Positions 1 through 11,232 of a stretch of 64,000 nt of DNA are shown piece by piece; position 1 is the first letter of the stretch; each line of letters starts with the position of its first letter. The stretch comes from Cristatella mucedo (lineage: Eukaryota > Bryozoa > Phylactolaemata > Cristatellidae): assembly GCA_009760855.2 (NCBI GenBank), contig WPIO01000127.1, forward strand, positions 43,501-107,500, in the 5' to 3' direction. Below the pieces are notes generated by a model. It saw only the letters and a list, made by a program, of their open reading frames with translations. It searched no databases and had not been told where the DNA came from. A program made the position numbers and the translations under genes.

Positions 1-179
1 TGCTATCGTCTTCTTGAACAGGAAGAAAGGCCTGCGAGTGGTGAGTTTAAAGAGAGTCTGGAGAAGTAAAAAATACATGAACCCATCTAGCTGTAACACT
101 CTTATCTAAGTAGACGCTCAATTTCTTTGCAATGTGGTGCATACCTGACAGTGGGCAAACTTGATTGTCGAACCGATGG

Positions 180-1070
180 GGTAGGGGAAGGTCACTTTCT
201 GAAAATAACCTCTAGATTTCACTCACATGCTATATGACATGTGCAAGCTGAGCCAATTTTGAAGGTTAGGCTTTCCAAGCTCTGAGTAACTCTAGATTCT
301 CCAATAATAACAAAGTCGGTTTAATTCCGGATTGCTTAGACAGGGATACTATATCTAAATTGGTGCATGCATTTGCGACATCCCCTCTCAACTTCTGCAA
401 CTCATCTGCTTTCTTGTTCACAGGCCCGTGCAATCACGCACTTAAAGTTGGTGCACAACTCTGCATCTAGGCTTAACTGTCGCGTCGCAGTTGCCACATA
501 ACACCACTTCTCGCCGACCAGCATTGCCTCTCTGTCAAGCAGCTCATCGACTTTAATTTTCTGTCAGTAACTCTTAGGTCCCTTCATTCTTTGGCCCCAG
601 CTTAAATATCTGTTCTACTCCCCCATCAAGCTAGGCATTGTACCGCCCACTTTTCGGAATCTACTCGATCAGCTACACCTCGTATGTACCTCAAATTCTT
701 CGGTGACCATAGCTTTAGTTCGTATGCTCCCGAAGCTCACTTCCAACTGGCATCACGATAACCCCTGACTTGACTACATTTAAAAAGAAGCTAAAACGCA
801 TCTAATTGCCACAACATTTAGTGAATCCTTGTGATTTGCCCTTCGCGTGCTTATGGGTGCTGACACTGTGCATGCTGCCGCTAACCATATTTGCATGCTG
901 ACACTGTACATGTCAGCTCTAACCATGCTATGCTAGTTGTCATTGCGCATGCTATCACTAACCATTTGACCATGCTTCCTTTGCAGCATGTGTAAAGTGC
1001 CTAGAACGAGATTTAATTCTCGGAGGGTGCTATACAAATGTATTATCATTATTATTATTACCATCATCAT
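180..1070 (+). mobile_element. LINE-A remnant: RT C-terminus, 3' UTR and ATT tail
   Basis: Translating with frameshifts gives the end of a CR1/L2-type reverse transcriptase ORF (LVHAFATSPLNFCNS, TPLLADQHCLSVKQLIDF, KFFGDHSFSSYAPEA). The 3' UTR has 'GCATGCTGAC..TGCATGT' boxes, the terminal GTAAAGTGCCTAGAACGAGATTTAATTCTC box and an (ATT)n tail at about 1040-1068. 5'-truncated, multiply frameshifted and certainly inactive. Confidence 0.85.
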
Positions 1071-1419
1071 GTCGTGTATACACACAGAGCAGGCCCAAAA
1101 ACCATGCAACCTGCCCTTCAGGCACATAGAAGGACACAACGAACACGAGAAGCCAATGCAGCTGAAATGAATTAAAAACATGCAGTAGTTGAAACAAGCC
1201 ATTTATTGAGCACAGTGAAATCAATCAGAAATCGAGTTTTTTTTTCTCTAGCTTACCGCTCCTCCGAGATTTTGTACAACGGCAGAGATGCTTCTTGTCA
1301 CAACCCCTCCCCCCCCCCGACAACTTTTTCTACAGTAGGTCGGAGATGATTTTCTGGCTTCTACTCATCCCAGGCTCGGAAAAGTCACCAGCAACCATCC
1401 ATGGCCGGCATCTAGACCA
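1071..1419. other. Unassigned spacer with short C-tract
   Basis: No gene or classified repeat seen. The only features are a T-run near 1236 and a C-rich tract near 1305-1318. Confidence 0.4.
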
Positions 1420-1595
1420 TTGGTGAGAGAAGCTTTAGCTCTGCTGGTCCTAGACTGTGGAACTCGCTTCCACAATTCTTACGTACCGACTACTCTCCTG
1501 CTGCCGACTATGGCACATCCTTTTCAGCGGTCCTAAACTGCTACTTCCATGTTACTCCCTACCTCGACTGCTCTCCTGATTATGCTAGTATCTAG
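1420..1595 (+). mobile_element. LINE-B fragment (C-terminal ORF part)
   Basis: Matches the LINE-B segment translating as SFSSAGPRLWNSLPQFL and the following CTACTTCCATG..CTCTCCTGA stretch. The tail and 3' terminus are missing. Confidence 0.75.
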
Positions 1596-2057
1596 TCACT
1601 AGCATCACCAGCCGACACTCAACCATCGCTGCTATTCCGTGTCTGTGGAACATGGCCTTGTCAGTCCGAAGACCTTGACTTTTGACTCAGCTAAAGTCCA
1701 GTGCTAGTGCCAACAGACAAAAGCATGTCGCCTGCACAATACTCAGAGCTGGCTTCCTCTTAGCAACTCTTAGCAACCAGTACGTGAAGCTCGGGACCCC
1801 TGGATCCTTTTCAGCCTAATCGTTTGTGCACTGGCACTGATCTTGACAGCTCAACGAGCTCGTAATCAGCCAAAAATACACGAAGGAACTGCCTGTTATG
1901 GGAGCGTCCGTGAGAGCTTCTAGGTTACGTCATTATGATGGTTTTCGAAGGATAGATCAACTTCGGCACCATCGCCCCTACATTGTGCGTGCACATTTTT
2001 TGTACACATCGCGTTGCGCTTCGGACAAAGCCAGAGCTATGTTTGGCCAGAAAGACA
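1596..2057. other. Unassigned spacer
   Basis: I see no coding potential and no match to the repeat families described elsewhere in this window. Confidence 0.35.
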
Positions 2058-3335
2058 TAATAATATAATTATAATATTACACTTGATAAAGCACCCTCAG
2101 ACAACTCAATCTCTTTCTAGATGCTTTACATTTGCTGCAAAGGAAACACGGTCGAATGGTGAGTGGTAGCTCGATAAACAACATGACTAACATGCTTAGG
2201 GGTGACATGCACAGGGTCAGCATGCAAGTGTGGTTAGTGGCAGCATGCACAGTGTCAGTACGCATAAGCACATAAAGGACGAATCACGGAGACCCATTAA
2301 ATACTGACATAAATAGGTGAGTTTTTAATTTCTTTTTAAATGTGGTCAAGTCAGGGAATGACAGGAGTGAGTTCCAGGCTTTGGGAGCATACAAACTGAA
2401 TGCACAGTCTCCAAAGGATTTGAGGTTTGTACGAGGTATTGGTAAACTGCTGGATTCTGAAAAGCAGGTGGTACTATGCTTGGCCTGGTGGGGGAGTAGA
2501 TCTGATATGTAATGTAATGTAATGTATCTCCGTCTGTAACTCCACAAAGTCATACAGACTATGTGGGTGTTACACAGGAGAGTTTTGTATAGCGCACTCA
2601 CAGCCTACGCGGCTTTCGGTACGCATTCGGTAGCCAACAGACTTCGTCTCACACAACAAAGTGAAAGTGGGAAGCATAGCAGAGTCAGGAGAGCAGTTGA
2701 GGTAGTGAGTAGCATAGAAGTAGCAGCTCAGGACTGCTGAAAAAGATGTGCCATAGTCGGCCGTAGGAGAGCAGTTGTCGTTGCGTAAGAATTGTGGAAG
2801 CGAGTTCCACAGTCTAGGACCTGCAGAGCTAAAGCTTCTGTTGCCAACTGTCTTTTAGCGGAGGAATGGGACAGCTAATTTATTGTCCACACTGGACCTC
2901 AGGGCACGAACAGACTGAAACTGATGTAGCAGTTCAGCTAGGTACGAAGGAGCCAAGCCGTGGCGGCCTTGTGGGTCAGCGTAAGAAGGCTGGAGCCAAA
3001 CAATGAAGTGACCTAAAAGTGAGCAACAAAACCTTGAAGTCAATCCGTTGCTTGACTGGTAGCCAGGGCATTTATAGATTGGTAGATTGTAGATTATTAT
3101 TATTAGAGGTAGATTGGCAAGAAGTGGTGTAACGTGGCAACTGCGATGCTGACGACAGACAAGCCTAGCTGCGGAATTTTGCACCAGCTTTAAGCACCGG
3201 ATTGCACATGCCGGTAGGCCAGCAAGCAGTGAGTTACAGATCGACATATCGATGGTTGGCCAACGCATGCCTTCAACAACGGTCAAGATGTGAAAAGCTC
3301 TCATTTTCGGCATGGGCTGCATGGACTGGATTGAT
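2058..3335 (-). mobile_element. LINE-A copy split by a LINE-B insertion
   Basis: On the minus strand LINE-A RT sequence (CNSLLAGLPACAIRCLKLVQ, then VCRQHRSCHVTPLLANL) runs from about 3335 to 2993 and stops inside 'GGCTCCAGCC'. LINE-A resumes at 2505 with AGATCTACTCCCCCACCAGG and continues through SFGDCAFSLYAPKAWNSL to the 3' terminal box and AT tail at 2058. The interval 2506-2992 is LINE-B. A short foreign ATTATT stretch also lies at about 3070-3108. Confidence 0.85.
2506..2992 (-). mobile_element. LINE-B 3' end nested inside LINE-A
   Basis: Begins on the minus strand with TCTTACGCTGACCCACAAGG, encodes PSYLAELLHQFQSVRALRSS, and ends with the terminal box (CTTTGTGGAGTTACAGACGG) followed by TACAT repeats at 2506-2525. 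The same 5' breakpoint recurs in the copy at 33955-34441. Confidence 0.85.
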
Positions 3336-3689
3336 GGTTCGATGCATGACAGATATCGACGACACGGAAAACGCCTGGCTGCATTTTCTGATTCCTCGTG
3401 TTATAAATACGTTATGAAATTGCAGCTGCAGTCCTGGCTTACTTTGTTAGTTAGGTCAGGCCAAACACACTAACCAACTGACTACTTTTCGAAGACTGTC
3501 CTATTAAAGCAGTCGATGTGTGACCATTTAATGACATCACACGGGAGATAGCAGAGCCTCAGAGAATGAAGTTATTTGGGCAACCACCTGACGGAACATG
3601 TGTGTGGGATTACTCAAGTCCATACTAAAATACGAGTATTAAAAAGTGATAGTGATTAACAGCTTAACGTTTAATCTCTGCAGATGGCT

Positions 3690-4092
3690 CAGTTTCAGCC
3701 TGTTCGTGCCCTGAGGTCCTGTGTGGACAATAAATTAGCTGTCCCATTCCTCCGCTAAAAGACAGTTGGCGACAGAAGCTTTAGCTCTGCAGGTCCTAGA
3801 CTGTGGAACTCGCTTCCGCAATTCTTAAGCAACGACAACTACTCTCCTACTGTCAACTATGGCACATCTTTTTCAGCGGTCCTGAGCTGCTACTTCTATG
3901 CTAATCACTACCTCAACTGCTCTCCTGACTCTGCTATGCTTCCCACTTTCTCTTTGTTGCGTGAGACGAAGTCTGTTGGCTACCGAATGCGTACCGAAAG
4001 CCGCGTAGGCTGTGAGTGCGTTATACAAAACTATCGTGCGTAACACCCACATGGTCTTTATGACTTTGTGGAGTTACAGACGGAGATACATG
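3690..4092 (+). mobile_element. LINE-B 3' end
   Basis: Reads from CAGTTTCAGCCTGTTCGTGC, through VDNKLAVPFLR-encoding sequence (followed here by a TAA) and the LRETKSVGYRMRTESR-encoding box, to the GGAGTTACAGACGGAGATAC terminus. Inactive. Confidence 0.85.
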
Positions 4093-4601
4093 GCACTATG
4101 GGAGCCTAGACTAAATGCCATCTGAATCTAGGCTATATGATAAGTTTTAGGTCAAAACGACCATAGCATCCAGGTTCTGCATTAACTGAGGCCATACAGC
4201 AAATAGCTAATAAATGTGATTATTTTGCCTTATGACACTAAAAGTAGACACGAGAAGACGACCAAATAGCCGGGGCTCAACATCTACCCCTTGACATTTA
4301 ATTATTGTGTAAGTCTTGCCAATTCATTTTGGCTTAAGCCAAGTGCAAATTTTCCACAGAATTAGTGGAATCATTTATCAATAACCCAAAAGTGTTATGC
4401 CCACCATCGGCTATCTTCTTAACTGCTTCCAAGCACACCTACACGACCCAGAGACATCAACTGCGACTTAGCAGGGCGGTTCTCTAATTTCCTTCGTGAG
4501 ACAAAATGAATCGGGGACCCTCCTCCTCCTCCTCCTCCTCTTCCCCCCCCCCCAGTCATCGCCTTCCCTGTGCAACAGCAGCTGCCCTTGCTTGTCGCTC
4601 C
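4093..4601. other. Unassigned sequence preceding the minisatellite
   Basis: No gene is seen. From about 4521 a (CTC)n-type run and a C-tract (4544-4554) lead into the 18-bp minisatellite. Confidence 0.4.
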
Positions 4602-5189
4602 CTGCCCTCTCCTGCTTCCCTGCCCTCTCCTGCATGCCTGCCCTCTCCTGCATGCCTGCCCTCTCCTGCTTCCCTGCCCTCTCCTGCATGCCTGCCCTCT
4701 CCTGCTTGCCTGCCCTCTCCTGCTTCTCTGCCCTCTCCTGCTTCCCTGCCCTCTCCTGCTTCCCTGCCCTCTCCTGCTTCTCTGCCCTCTCCTGCATGCC
4801 TGCCCTCTCCTGCTTCTCTGCCCTCTCCTGCATGCCTGCCCTCTCCTGCTTCTCTGCCCTCTCCTGCTTCTCTGCCCTCTCCTGCATGCCTGCCCTCTCC
4901 TGCTTCTCTGCCCTCTCCTGCATGCCTGCCCTCTCCTGCTTCCCTGCCCTCTCCTGCTTCTCTGCCCTCTCCTGCTTCCCTGCCCTCTCCTGCATGCCTG
5001 CCCTCTCCTGCTTCTCTGCCCTCTCCTGCATGCCTGCCCTCTCCTGCTTCTCTGCCCTCTCCTGCTTCTCTGCCCTCTCCTGCATGCCTGCCCTCTCCTG
5101 CTTCTCTGCCCTCTCCTGCATGCCTGCCCTCTCCTGCTTCCCTGCCCTCTCCTGCTTCTCTGCCCTCTCCTGCATGCCTGCCCTCTCTG
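4602..5189. repeat. 18-bp minisatellite (about 32 units) with an 11-unit higher-order period
   Basis: Units read TGCCCTCTCCTG plus a variable hexamer (CTTCCC, CATGCC, CTTCTC, CTTGCC). Because 18 is a multiple of 3 and the unit lacks stops, several frames are open on both strands; these are not genes. The order of variant units 11-21 is repeated exactly in units 22-32, a 198-bp higher-order repeat. Confidence 0.95.
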
Positions 5190-6530
5190 CTGAATTCGTT
5201 GCTAATTTTCTCTCCCAGGCTAGCCCAGAAACATTAGCTCTCCTTACGATGTGCATAGACCAACTGCTGCTCACCATAAAAACTATTGTAAATATCGCTG
5301 GCTATCGATGAAGTCCCTGCCCCTTTGAAAACAGCCGTTGTTAGGCCACTTACTAAAAAGCCAGCCCTAGATCGCGAGAATTTAAGTAACTTTTGTCCAG
5401 TTTCCCTTCTGACACAATCCAATCCACAGTTAGAACGAATGGCGGCCAAGCAACTAAGCGACTACATCAGTTCATAAGACCGCACTGGCAAGTTTCAATC
5501 AGGATTTAGAGCTAACCATTCCATAGAAACTACTCAGCTTCAGGTGTGCACTGACCTTCTGAATAATGCTCATCAGAGTATGAGCTCCCTGCTGATTCTC
5601 TTAGATCTGTCAGCACCGTGGGACACTATTGACCACCACATCCTTCTGAAGAGCCTCTCAAAACGCCTATGCGTCACTGGCACACTGCTACACTCGGCTA
5701 GGTCCTACCTCGACAAGAGTGCAGATGTGAATGTCCCTGTGTAATCCGGAGAGCCAATCAGGTAAGAGCTACCTCCAAGTTATGCATCAACCCCTACTTT
5801 TCGTTATCTACTCTCTCCCACCGGCCAAAGCAATCGCCAAACACAATCTTGGATTTCACATCTTTGCCATCTTTGCCAATGATACTCAGCTCTAACTAAC
5901 CTTTGACTCTTCTAAGCATTGCTCCACATTGGACTCACTTCATTCTCTTGCAGCTGGAAACGACGACATTCACACTTGGATGGCCACTATCTTACAGAAA
6001 CTTGATGACGAGAAAACCAACCCTAAAGTAACTGGTATGCCTAGTTTCAGCCAAAACGTTGCAGTACCTCAACTCCCAAAATTGGTTAATCCGAACATCA
6101 ATCTATCGATGCCAGCCCTTAATCCGAGTGAGCTGCTCCAAATCGCCTTATCGCTGGATGAGCATATTCAAGCCTCCACAATCAAGTCGGCCCACGTTCA
6201 CCTTTGAAACACGGTTAAAATCCAGGCCAGCTTAGACAAGAGTACGACAGCAACACTAGCCCATCCATTTGTCGTGTCGTGGCGAGGCTACTGCATCAGG
6301 ACTCGCGGCATGTGCCCTTAATCGTGAACAGCAGGTGCAAGAAAGAAGCAGCTCGTCTGGTATGCAGTCGACGAGCTAGTTGCCACTTTGCAGCACACTA
6401 GTCTGAGCTTCACGGGCTCCCTATCAGGCATCGAATCGATCCGTCTGGCTTAGGTCAGGTGACAGGTCACTTCACTCGCTTGCAGCAGCTTTGATCTGTC
6501 CTTGACCTCCTTGCTCCTCCATTAAAAAAA
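5190..6530 (+). mobile_element. LINE-A internal RT fragment
   Basis: Decayed reverse transcriptase of CR1/L2 type. Frames give NFCPVSLLTQ, SLLILLDLSAPWDTIDHHIL (RT palm, usual form DLSAAFDTIDH), FANDTQL (a diverged YADDTQL catalytic box), LDSLHSLAAGNDDIHTWMAT and a diverged AARLVC region. Many frameshifts and stops. It abuts the minisatellite, whose expansion may have begun in its 5' side. Confidence 0.85.
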
Positions 6531-6534
6531 TCCT

Positions 6535-6695
6535 AGCTGATTAAACAGCCTCTTTTTGCATAGCGACAGAAGAGCCTTTACGGCTATCACCACCGCTTGC
6601 AGTGGCGATAAAGGATCGCTCATCGCAGGAATCGAACCCACGACCTCAGGACCGAGGTCGTGAAAGCAACCGCCTGACCTAGTGTGCCATTGTCC
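6535..6695 (-). mobile_element. tRNA-derived SINE-1
   Basis: The minus strand shows an A-box-like TGGCACACTAGG, a B box GGTTCGATTCC, then the body GCGATCCTTTATCGCCACTG, GGCTCTTCTGTCGCTAT and AAAAAGAGGCTGTTTAATCA. Best compared with the copy at 15773-15950. Confidence 0.8.
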
Positions 6696-6949
6696 TCTAG
6701 GACCACCGGCTCCTAGTTAGAAAAATCTTTTGGTCAACGAACCGTCAGTTCGAATGCACTGAAAGACTTGAAGTCTTGCTCAAAGCTGCACAGCAATGGC
6801 GGCCTTGCACCACTTAAGCCTGAGCTAAATATGTATCTGTCCTGCTCTGAGTCCCCATCCACCCTGCTGCCACATGAACTTGTCTTTTCGATTCGTGTGT
6901 GCTTTGGGAGCATGATCTGTGCCTGACTTTGAGTGTGATTCAGTGAAGG

Positions 6950-7115
6950 CCCGGAAGTCTCGAATCCACTGGAGGTCTCGAACCCACGATCTGGGCTGTC
7001 GAGGTGCGAGCAACTCACCACAGGACTCGGAGTGACGGGTCTGGGCCGGGGTAGTGACACTATCTCGAACCGCTGAAGCAGCCGAGGCCACTGAGCTGCT
7101 GCTGCTGCATAGCAC
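6950..7115 (-). mobile_element. Possible third tRNA-like SINE
   Basis: The minus strand carries AGCTCAGTGGCCTCGG (A-box-like) and GGGTTCGAGACC (B-box-like) about 120 bp apart, with no cloverleaf of normal tRNA spacing. A weaker match to the A-box half lies at 19100-19200 (minus). Tentative. Confidence 0.3.
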
Positions 7116-7705
7116 AGGAGCAGCGGCACCGTGGCTGCACTGCGAAGTCTACATGGAGCACAATTTAACTCCATTTGTTAGCATGTGGTAGGATATCACA
7201 GTACCGTTCTAACAGACATACGTCAGCAGTTTTCAATAGCCAATACTTCGATCGCTCCCTCAACGACGATTCATTAGCCACTTCCTTACACTTGGCTTTT
7301 GGGTGTGGTTACAGAGCCCGCTATTCCAAAGACCTGACACATAGAAATGCCTGTCACGTGCTCATGCACCAACTCTCTCCACTGGATACTAAATCGTTAC
7401 AGCTGGATCACTTAATCGTGGGATCACACCACAATATAACCTTTCTTACTATTCCTGCAATAACTCTGCTGCTACGCTCTCTTTACCACTCTCCGATCCT
7501 ACCCTCGTGTTGTCTCTGCTCTTAGACCATCCCTGCGCCTACATGATCCCAGCTCTAATTCAATGATTGCTCTTACAAGACTGCTCTTAAACTAGATCTG
7601 CTCTTGCAATTCAGTGCCCAGGCTCTAAACAGTGTGCTAGCTCAATCCCAAACCTCCTTGCCAACTTCCCAGCTTTGGTGAAGGACAAAGATCACATTCA
7701 CAGAC
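7116..7705. other. Unassigned sequence
   Basis: A 116-codon open frame at 7175-7525 (plus) has no recognisable domain and no splice or codon support. Nothing else is seen. Confidence 0.3.
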
Positions 7706-8545
7706 ATGATAATAATAATAACAATAATAACCACAATAATTTGTTATAGCTTCCACAGAGAACTCAATCTCTTTCTGCTGACTTTAGATTTGCTGCAAAA
7801 GGAAGCATGATCGAATGGTTAGTGGTGGCATGCTCAATGACAACAAGCATAACATGGTTAGAAGTGACATGCACAGAGTCAGCATGCAAATATGGTTAGT
7901 GGCAGCATGCAGGTAAATGACAAATGACATGGACCACTAAATGCTTTAATAAATAGACGCATTTTAGCTTTTTTAATGTGGTCAAGTTAGGGTGATGTCA
8001 TGCCACAAGCAGGAAGTGAGTTCCAGGCTTTGAGAGCATACGAACTAAAGGCAAGGTCTCCAAAGAATTTGAGGTTCCAATGTATAGGCAAACGATTAGA
8101 TTACGGAAAGCGGGTGGTACGATGCTAAACCTCGTGTGGGAGTAGATCAGATAGGTGGGCTGGAGCCAAACAATGAAGGGACCTAAAAGTGAGTAACAAA
8201 ACCTTTAAGTCGATGCGTTACTTGACTGGTAGCCAGTGCAGGTCGGCGAGAAGTGGTGTGATGTGGCAACTGCAATGCTCACAACAGACAAGCCTAGCTG
8301 CAGAGTTTTGCATCAGCTGTAAGCACCTTATTGCACAGGCCGGTAGACCAGCAAGCAGTGAGTTACAGAAGTCAAGATGGGATGTCACAAATACATGGAC
8401 CAATTTAGATGTGGTATCTCTGTCTAAGCAAGCCCGAATTTCAGTAATGCTATGTAGCTGAAAGTAGGGAGACTTGACTGAGGAGCTGATGTGGTCATCT
8501 AATAAAAAGTCACTTTCGAATAAAACACCTAGATTTCGTGCAGAT
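7706..8545 (-). mobile_element. LINE-A copy, 5'-truncated
   Basis: ATT-rich tail at 7706-7745, the shared terminal box, the 3' UTR, then the RT C-terminus ending in VFVTSHLDFCNSLLAGLPAC and TPLLADLHWLPVK (8218-8403). One of the longer LINE-A 3' segments. Confidence 0.88.
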
Positions 8546-8924
8546 ACAACCGGAGACCTGTTACGTCACATTCAGAATTAGGAATGCTAGACCGAAACGA
8601 ACGTGACCCTCCTCACGCAAAGCTTTGCTCCCCAGTAAATGTGCATTGCTCCGCACTGGGACTTACAAAAATCGAAGCATCTGCACTGTCCTGTAGTCAG
8701 CCGCAAGCAGACCGTGTATACCTTCAGGTTTGGTAAGTAGCTGCTGCCGGCAAATATACACAACAGATCGGCCTGCACCCGAGAGACATACGGCAGCTTG
8801 AAACAGGAAGCTCCTGCAAATACTGAAGCACAAGCACACGCTCAGCTCACAGCTTAGGACCAGCTTCGTACAGACCAAAGAAAGAGATGCATAATTACAT
8901 AATATTTAATTCCTTTTCATAGCG
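8546..8924. other. Unassigned sequence
   Basis: Nothing recognisable on either strand. Confidence 0.3.
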
Positions 8925-9065
8925 CCCTATGAGAACCTAAACTCTATTCGGGTGTTGTATATATGCCACGATTGTATAGAGCCCACGAGCTTGGTCATCA
9001 AATACATTCACCTTGACTTCGATCGTTAAAGGCGAGCGTCTTAACCACTGGGGCTAACCGGCACC
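8925..9065 (-). mobile_element. SINE-2 copy (tRNA-derived, LINE-type tail)
   Basis: The minus strand starts GCCGGTTAGCCCCAGTGGTTAAGACGCTCGCC (split A-box region) and ends in the diverged 'GAGTTTAGGTTCTCATAGGGCGCTATGAAA' tail. Matches the cleaner copy at 15505-15647. Confidence 0.65.
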
Positions 9066-9134
9066 AGTAGAGGGAAACTCCAAGTCATTTAGCCTTAGAG
9101 AAAGGGAAACTGAGCCCGCTAACGAGTAACTGTT

Positions 9135-9330
9135 CTAACTCCTCTCTCCTTCCCTACTCATCCTTTCCCTCATCATCCCTGCTCTCTTCTCTGATGCTCT
9201 CAACTCCTCTCTCCTTCCTTTCCCTCATCCATTCCCTCATCCATTCCCTCATCCTCCCTTCCCTGCTTCCTTCCCTACTCATCCTTTCCCTCATCATCCC
9301 TGCTCTCTTCTCTCCCTTCCCTGATGCTTC
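9135..9330. repeat. CT-rich tract with a 44-bp direct duplication
   Basis: The 44-bp block at 9149-9192 recurs without mismatch at 9270-9313, in a pyrimidine-rich stretch that also holds a short CTCATCCATTCC tandem repeat. Confidence 0.85.
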
Positions 9331-9635
9331 CCTGATGCTCTTTTTAACAATTCGTTACATTAGCATGTCTATCTAAAAGGCCCCACTTACGGATCAATAG
9401 GCATTAATTCACTGGCAAAAAATTATGACAAACTGGATTTGTATCAACATGCAATTTAGGGAGAATGGTATAGATCGAGTAAGATTGCTTGCAATGAGCT
9501 TAAAACACGTAAAAAAAACTGCAGACTATTCTAGTATCTCGTAGGGAAATTTGTGGTAATAGGCATAATTTCAGCCATGAAAGGTTATTGTCCGTAGCAT
9601 CATTCCTCCATGCAAATAAAGATTGTTTGGCATGC

Positions 9636-9915
9636 CAGAGGTTGCAGGCCAGAATAAGACAATTTCACGGTTGGCCAAGGAACTTCTTCAGCAACTGTCA
9701 CGGTTTGAAATCAGCCCATTAAATAATTTTACCCATTTTGCAGCCTTCGTAGCCATGACCCCAGACAGGGTCCGATGAAATATGATTTGAATAGGAACAA
9801 ATATGATTCAACTGGCTTTCCTGCGGTAAGGAACCACAAAACCTTACAGAAACTGCTCCTCCAGTCTTATCTAATCTTGCATGAGCACAACAATATGCCG
9901 AAATAATAAGGATAA
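9636..9915. repeat. Unclassified dispersed repeat R1, copy 1
   Basis: About 280 bp that matches 42596-43025. Shared blocks include GGCCAGAATAAGACAAT, GCCCATTAAATAA.TTTACCC and GGAACCAC.AAACCTTACAG. It lacks the LINE/SINE boxes. The plus frame reads GQNKTISRLAKELLQQLS here and GQNKTIRRLAEALIQQLS in copy 2. Confidence 0.7.
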
Positions 9916-10234
9916 AAAAGATCAAAAGCTCAGACTGACCAACTGCTTCTTGGAAGATACAGCTAACACAGCTGCCCACAGTCAACCAGCCTCAGCATTA
10001 AGTCCTTTGGGTACTTGATATGCAAACTACAATCTATTACGACCTAAAGTGATATTAAGCTAATGTGTTGTTGGAGATTATGATAAGCAGCTCTAACTCT
10101 TAATTTTTTCAGTGGTACACCGAAAAGTGCCAATTCAGGTGATTGTTCCATTAGGTTCCTAAATTCCATCTTTATAAGAAGACGAAGTTGGATGATCGTG
10201 GATCCTGCACAAGCGCTGTGCATTGTGCTTGAGA
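9916..10234. other. Unassigned sequence
   Basis: No recognisable gene or repeat. Confidence 0.3.
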
Positions 10235-10442
10235 GTACAGACACTGTGCATGCTGCCAGTAACCATACTTACATGCTGACCCTGGTCATGCCACCATGTA
10301 ACCCTAAGTATGTTATTCTTGTTATTTATTGAGCATGCTACCAGTAACCATTCGATGGTGCTTCCTTTGCAGCAAATTTAAAGGGCCTAGATACAGATTG
10401 AGTTTGCTGAGGGCGCTTTATAAAATGTATTATTATTATTAT
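10235..10442 (+). mobile_element. LINE-A 3' end with ATT tail
   Basis: Contains the GCATGCTGCC..TAACCAT boxes, TTTGCAGCAAATTTAAAGGG, GAGGGCGCTTTATAAAATGT and a short (ATT)n tail. Confidence 0.85.
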
Positions 10443-10974
10443 ACACTATGTGCCCATATGAGACGTTTCCTATTTCCCTCTAATCATTTGATGGCATGTA
10501 CAGCAAAATGTATCCCATCGAAATCAGAAAGAAACTACTAGAGTGATATAAAGCAGAGCTGAACTCACATTTAAAATTTCACACTGATCGGTCAAGCATT
10601 GGCCAAGTTATGGAATTTACAAGGCACAAAGCTACACTGTAAATGGAACTGTTTAAAAGTCACAAGCATGTACTTCAACGAGCTGCAAGCATGTACCCTG
10701 ATGTACCAAGGTTCAACAAGTTGGGAAACTAGGACCCATATATGATGTATAGATCGATAGATTTTTTAATTTGTATAAGTTGTCTCCCATTTACTTCTGG
10801 GTTAGACATGGTTTGCCTGATCGTTTTGTATTGCTTTCATTTTATATAAAAATCGTCAAAAGTCCAATCTAATCTATAATATTTTTATCTTTAGTAAACG
10901 TACCCTGAACAGTTATTTGACTGTTGAACCAATCTTCCCAGTATTTCTTGGCATTCAGCCTTAAATATAATTCA
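10443..10974. other. Unassigned AT-rich sequence
   Basis: No gene or classified repeat seen. Confidence 0.3.
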
Positions 10975-11105
10975 GTTCTATTGCACCCTATGAGAACCCG
11001 ATAATCTCTATACAGACACTTAATGTAAGCTGAGGGCTCGAGCGACGACCCAGATCGTTAAAGGTGAGCATCTTACGCCTGTGCCAAACCAGGGCGGCGG
11101 TTAAT
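10975..11105 (-). mobile_element. SINE-2 copy, diverged
   Basis: The minus strand has a GGTTTGGCACAGGCGTAAGA-like A-box region, a B-box-like GCTCGAGCCC-type stretch and the GGGTTCTCATAGGGTGCAAT tail. Confidence 0.6.
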
Positions 11106-11149
11106 ATCGGCTGTCTAATCCCTATCATAGGATATCATTTACCAATGAC

Positions 11150-11232
11150 AAGCTTCCTTCAGCATGTGCCTAGGAAGAGATTTAATTCTATTACGATGCT
11201 TTGTAAATTTCTTGCTATAAACTGAATAATAA
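11150..11232 (+). mobile_element. LINE-A terminal box fragment
   Basis: AGCATGTGCCTAGGAAGAGATTTAATTCTATTACGATGC followed by an A/T-rich tail; only the last about 80 bp of the element is present. It meets, tail to tail, the minus-strand copy that follows. Confidence 0.6.

Noticed and set aside
2284-2601. 105-codon minus-strand gene
   Set aside because: It is the LINE-A RT C-terminus followed by LINE-B tail, part of a nested transposon.
4468-5311. Four overlapping long open frames (200-270 codons) on both strands
   Set aside because: They are produced by the stop-free 18-bp minisatellite and have no support outside it.
9719-9985. Conserved protein in repeat R1 (minus frame)
   Set aside because: Both strands and noncoding flanks are equally conserved between the two copies and the frame is broken by stops.
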